This document shows, one piece after another, positions 15,110 to 15,998 of a stretch of 15,998 nucleotides of DNA. The position numbers and the translations under genes were made by a program. The stretch is taken from positions 1 to 15,998 of the forward strand of contig JAUYJR010000062.1 of NCBI GenBank assembly GCA_030699255.1. Reading direction: 5' to 3'. The notes under the pieces are model-generated. The model worked only from the letters and a program-made list of their open reading frames with translations. It made no database searches and had not been told where the DNA came from. This stretch comes from a bacterium. Lineage in GTDB: Bacteria > Patescibacteriota > Minisyncoccia > Minisyncoccales > UBA10102. How positions within the stretch are numbered: the first letter of the stretch is position 1; each line of letters begins with the position of its first letter.

Positions 15110-15652
15110 CTATTTTCGCATTGACGGTTTACTATCTAATGTTTCAAGAATACCAAGAAGATGAAGAAGAATTGCTTTTGGCGTTGGAGGATCCCCGGGA
15201 ATATGATAATGCACAGGCACCACCGAATCTACTCCATCTAAAATCGCGTACGATCCCTTGAATATGCCTCCATCTATTGCATCGTCGCCTACCGCTACCA
15301 CAATTCTCGGATCAGGAGTGGCATCGTACGCTCTTTTTACGGCATCCGCCATATTGCGTGTCACGGGTCCTGTGATCATAAGCATATCCGCATGCTTAGG
15401 AGAAGCAACAAAATGAATACCAAAACGCTCAACATCATAAAAACTATTTGATAGAGCAACCAGCTCCTGCTCACAAGCATTGTCTGAGCCCGCATCTATT
15501 TGTCGAATAGCAAGAGATCCTTGGAATAAGCGTTTTACCTTGTTTTCTATTTTTCGACCAACAGCAAGAATTTCAATCTGCTCTTGATCCTCTGCTCCCA
15601 AAGAGATTATATTCCTCGGAGTTTTTGCTATTTTAAAGAAAAGTTTAAACAT
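15110..15652 (-). CDS. hyfI: HycG/HyfI-like small subunit (NuoB-type) missing three of four cluster cysteines
   Basis: The 180-residue soluble protein is recognisable as the small subunit of group 4 hydrogenases: FYDVERFGIHFVASPKHADM (71-90), LMITGPVTRNM (91-101), ATPDPRIVVAVG (111-122), DGGIFKGSYAI and VHYHIPGDPPTPKAIL. The four ligands of the proximal [4Fe-4S] cluster normally lie in SCNGC, GDCA and PGCPP contexts. Here they read SDNAC, GDDA and PGDPP, giving Asp57, Cys60, Asp124 and Asp154. The Asp codons (GAC, GAC, GAT) were confirmed in the nucleotide sequence. A normal cluster is therefore not expected, although the surrounding fold residues are very well kept. It is the first gene of the operon, about 22 bases after the predicted transcription start. 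It would bind the HyfG-like and HyfC-like subunits. Confidence 0.92.
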   Translation of the reverse strand: MFKLFFKIAKTPRNIISLGAEDQEQIEILAVGRKIENKVKRLFQGSLAIRQIDAGSDNACEQELVALSNSFYDVERFGIHFVASPKHADMLMITGPVTRNMADAVKRAYDATPDPRIVVAVGDDAIDGGIFKGSYAILDGVDSVVPVHYHIPGDPPTPKAILLHLLGILETLDSKPSMRK

Positions 15653-15680
15653 GAAAATGTTGTATCATTTAACGATTGAC

Positions 15681-15709
15681 AGTATGTGAAATTTTTCATC
15701 TTTAGTCAA
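15681..15709 (-). promoter_or_regulatory. Sigma70-type promoter of the hydrogenase-like operon
   Basis: On the minus strand TTGACT (15704-15709) is separated by exactly 17 bases from CATACT (15681-15686). The first gene starts at 15652, so the leader would be only about 20-25 bases. A near-perfect palindrome lies in the spacer. The opposite strand carries TTGACA at 15676-15681 without a good -10 partner. The assignment is by consensus match. Confidence 0.5.
15687..15698. promoter_or_regulatory. Operator-like palindrome in the promoter spacer
   Basis: TGAAA-TT-TTTCA, 5-base perfect arms around two bases, lies entirely between the -35 and -10 boxes of the operon promoter. A repressor bound here would block RNA polymerase. 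AT-rich palindromes of this size can occur by chance. Confidence 0.3.
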
Positions 15710-15760
15710 CAGAGTAAAGATCCTTGAGGTCTTGCGGCAAACCTAAACCCTGAGTATGAA

Positions 15761-15778
15761 GACTTAAGAAATTAAGTC
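15761..15778. other. Short hairpin with GAAA loop
   Basis: GACTTAA (15761-15767), GAAA (15768-15771), TTAAGTC (15772-15778) form a perfect 7-base stem closed by a GNRA tetraloop when read on the plus strand. It lies between the terminator and the operon promoter. No T-tract follows, so it is not a terminator by itself; it may be part of a structured RNA read toward the terminator. Confidence 0.4.
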
Positions 15779-15796
15779 CCGCCCATCATAAAACAA

Positions 15797-15832
15797 AAAG
15801 GGAGTGACATAAGGTCATCCCTTTCTGTTTTT
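15797..15832. terminator. Bidirectional intrinsic terminator
   Basis: AAAGGGA (15797-15803), a bulged G, TGAC (15805-15808), loop ATAAG, GTCA (15814-15817) and TCCCTTT (15818-15824) form an 11-pair stem. On the plus strand it is followed by CTG and five T (15828-15832). On the minus strand it is followed by a T-rich tail (TTTTTGTTTT, down to 15791). It would insulate the hydrogenase-like operon from transcription entering from beyond the window edge. Confidence 0.75.
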
Positions 15833-15929
15833 GCGGTGTTTTTTGGACGAAGTTCGAACATTCTTTGAGCAAGCCCCCAACTAAGGAAGCCAGCCCCGCC
15901 ACTGCTCGACAAGCTCGCCACACCACAGA

Positions 15930-15998
15930 AAAATACTCTTTGCTCTTTTCATTTTGCGCGCACCGGAGTTCTTTTTCTCCTAATGAAAAGAGTATTTT
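15930..15998. repeat. Long inverted repeat at the window edge
   Basis: The right arm AATGAAAAGAGTATTTT (15982-15998) is fully complementary to AAAATA plus CTCTTTTCATT in 15930-15953, except for a 7-base insertion (CTCTTTG) in the left arm that looks like an imperfect duplication of CTCTTTT. The 28-base loop holds GCGCGC and a small GGAG/CTCC stem. The repeat reaches the end of the window and may continue. Confidence 0.6.

Larger units (their letters stand above)
15653..15998. other. Upstream intergenic region of the hydrogenase-like operon
   Basis: I see no supported gene in these 346 bases. They hold the operon promoter, a palindrome between its boxes, a 7-base-stem hairpin with a GAAA loop (15761-15778), an intrinsic terminator and a long inverted repeat at the edge, most of which are listed separately. 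Confidence 0.65.

Noticed and set aside
8463..15652. Functional group 4 [NiFe] hydrogenase (Hyf/Hyc/Ech)
   Set aside because: All four nickel-ligand cysteines and three cluster cysteines are replaced, there is no HyfH, and no maturation genes are present in the window.
8463..15652. Ordinary respiratory complex I (Nuo) operon
   Set aside because: NuoE, F, G, I, A and J are absent; NuoC and NuoD are fused in the HycE manner; the HyfB C-terminus and HyfE-type subunit match group 4 complexes.
15772..15861. Minus-strand 29-codon ORF starting MFELRPK
   Set aside because: It runs straight through the bidirectional terminator hairpin and has no ribosome binding site, so it is probably a chance frame over structured DNA.
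1..15998. Alternative genetic code with TGA as Gly
   Set aside because: The HyfC-like gene ends at TGA at a natural protein end, and no gene requires TGA read-through.

Overview
The window looks like a chromosomal piece of a candidate-phyla-radiation (Patescibacteria, probably Parcubacteria-like) bacterium. The grounds are the compact minus-strand type IV pilus operon in the order pilM-pilN-pilO-small membrane protein-pilB-response regulator-pilT-pilC-pilins, very short intergenic gaps and few strong Shine-Dalgarno sequences. TGA is used as a normal stop (for example at the end of the HyfC-like gene), so the ordinary bacterial code applies. The lineage call is inference from gene content and order.

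All genes I support are on the minus strand, so transcription runs from high to low coordinates. Positions 1-7778 hold the type IV pilus locus: PilM (6714-7778), PilN, PilO, a 93-residue single-pass membrane protein, PilB, a stand-alone CheY-like receiver, PilT, PilC, then two pilins. The second pilin is cut by the window edge and was recovered as an open frame of 105 codons (1-315). A good sigma70-type promoter lies just after pilC and can drive the pilins separately.

Positions 7779-8462 are a poorly coding junction. It contains a nested palindromic dispersed-repeat-like element (7877-8033), a small two-helix membrane protein gene (8073-8276), a strong hairpin (8332-8354) and what looks like a 5'-truncated, rearranged tRNA-Ser(TGA) with an encoded CCA end (8369-8453).

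Positions 8463-15652 hold a six-gene, tightly packed operon related to group 4 membrane [NiFe] hydrogenases and complex I, in the order HyfI-like (NuoB), HyfB (NuoL), HyfC (NuoH), HyfE (NuoK), HyfF (NuoN/M), HyfG-like (NuoC-NuoD fusion). The membrane subunits keep the acidic and lysine residues expected for ion translocation. The soluble subunits have lost their redox ligands. All four Ni-ligand cysteines of HyfG are Ser, Ser, Ser and Gly, and three of the four [4Fe-4S] cysteines of HyfI are Asp. No ferredoxin-like subunit and no hydrogenase maturation gene is present in the window. It resembles the 'energy-converting hydrogenase-related' (Ehr) class but appears to have lost the cluster as well, so I read it as a candidate redox-silent ion-translocating complex. 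This is the most interesting content of the window.

Positions 15653-15998 contain the operon promoter with an operator-like palindrome between -35 and -10, a short GAAA-loop hairpin, a bidirectional intrinsic terminator, and a long inverted repeat running to the window edge. No gene is supported there.
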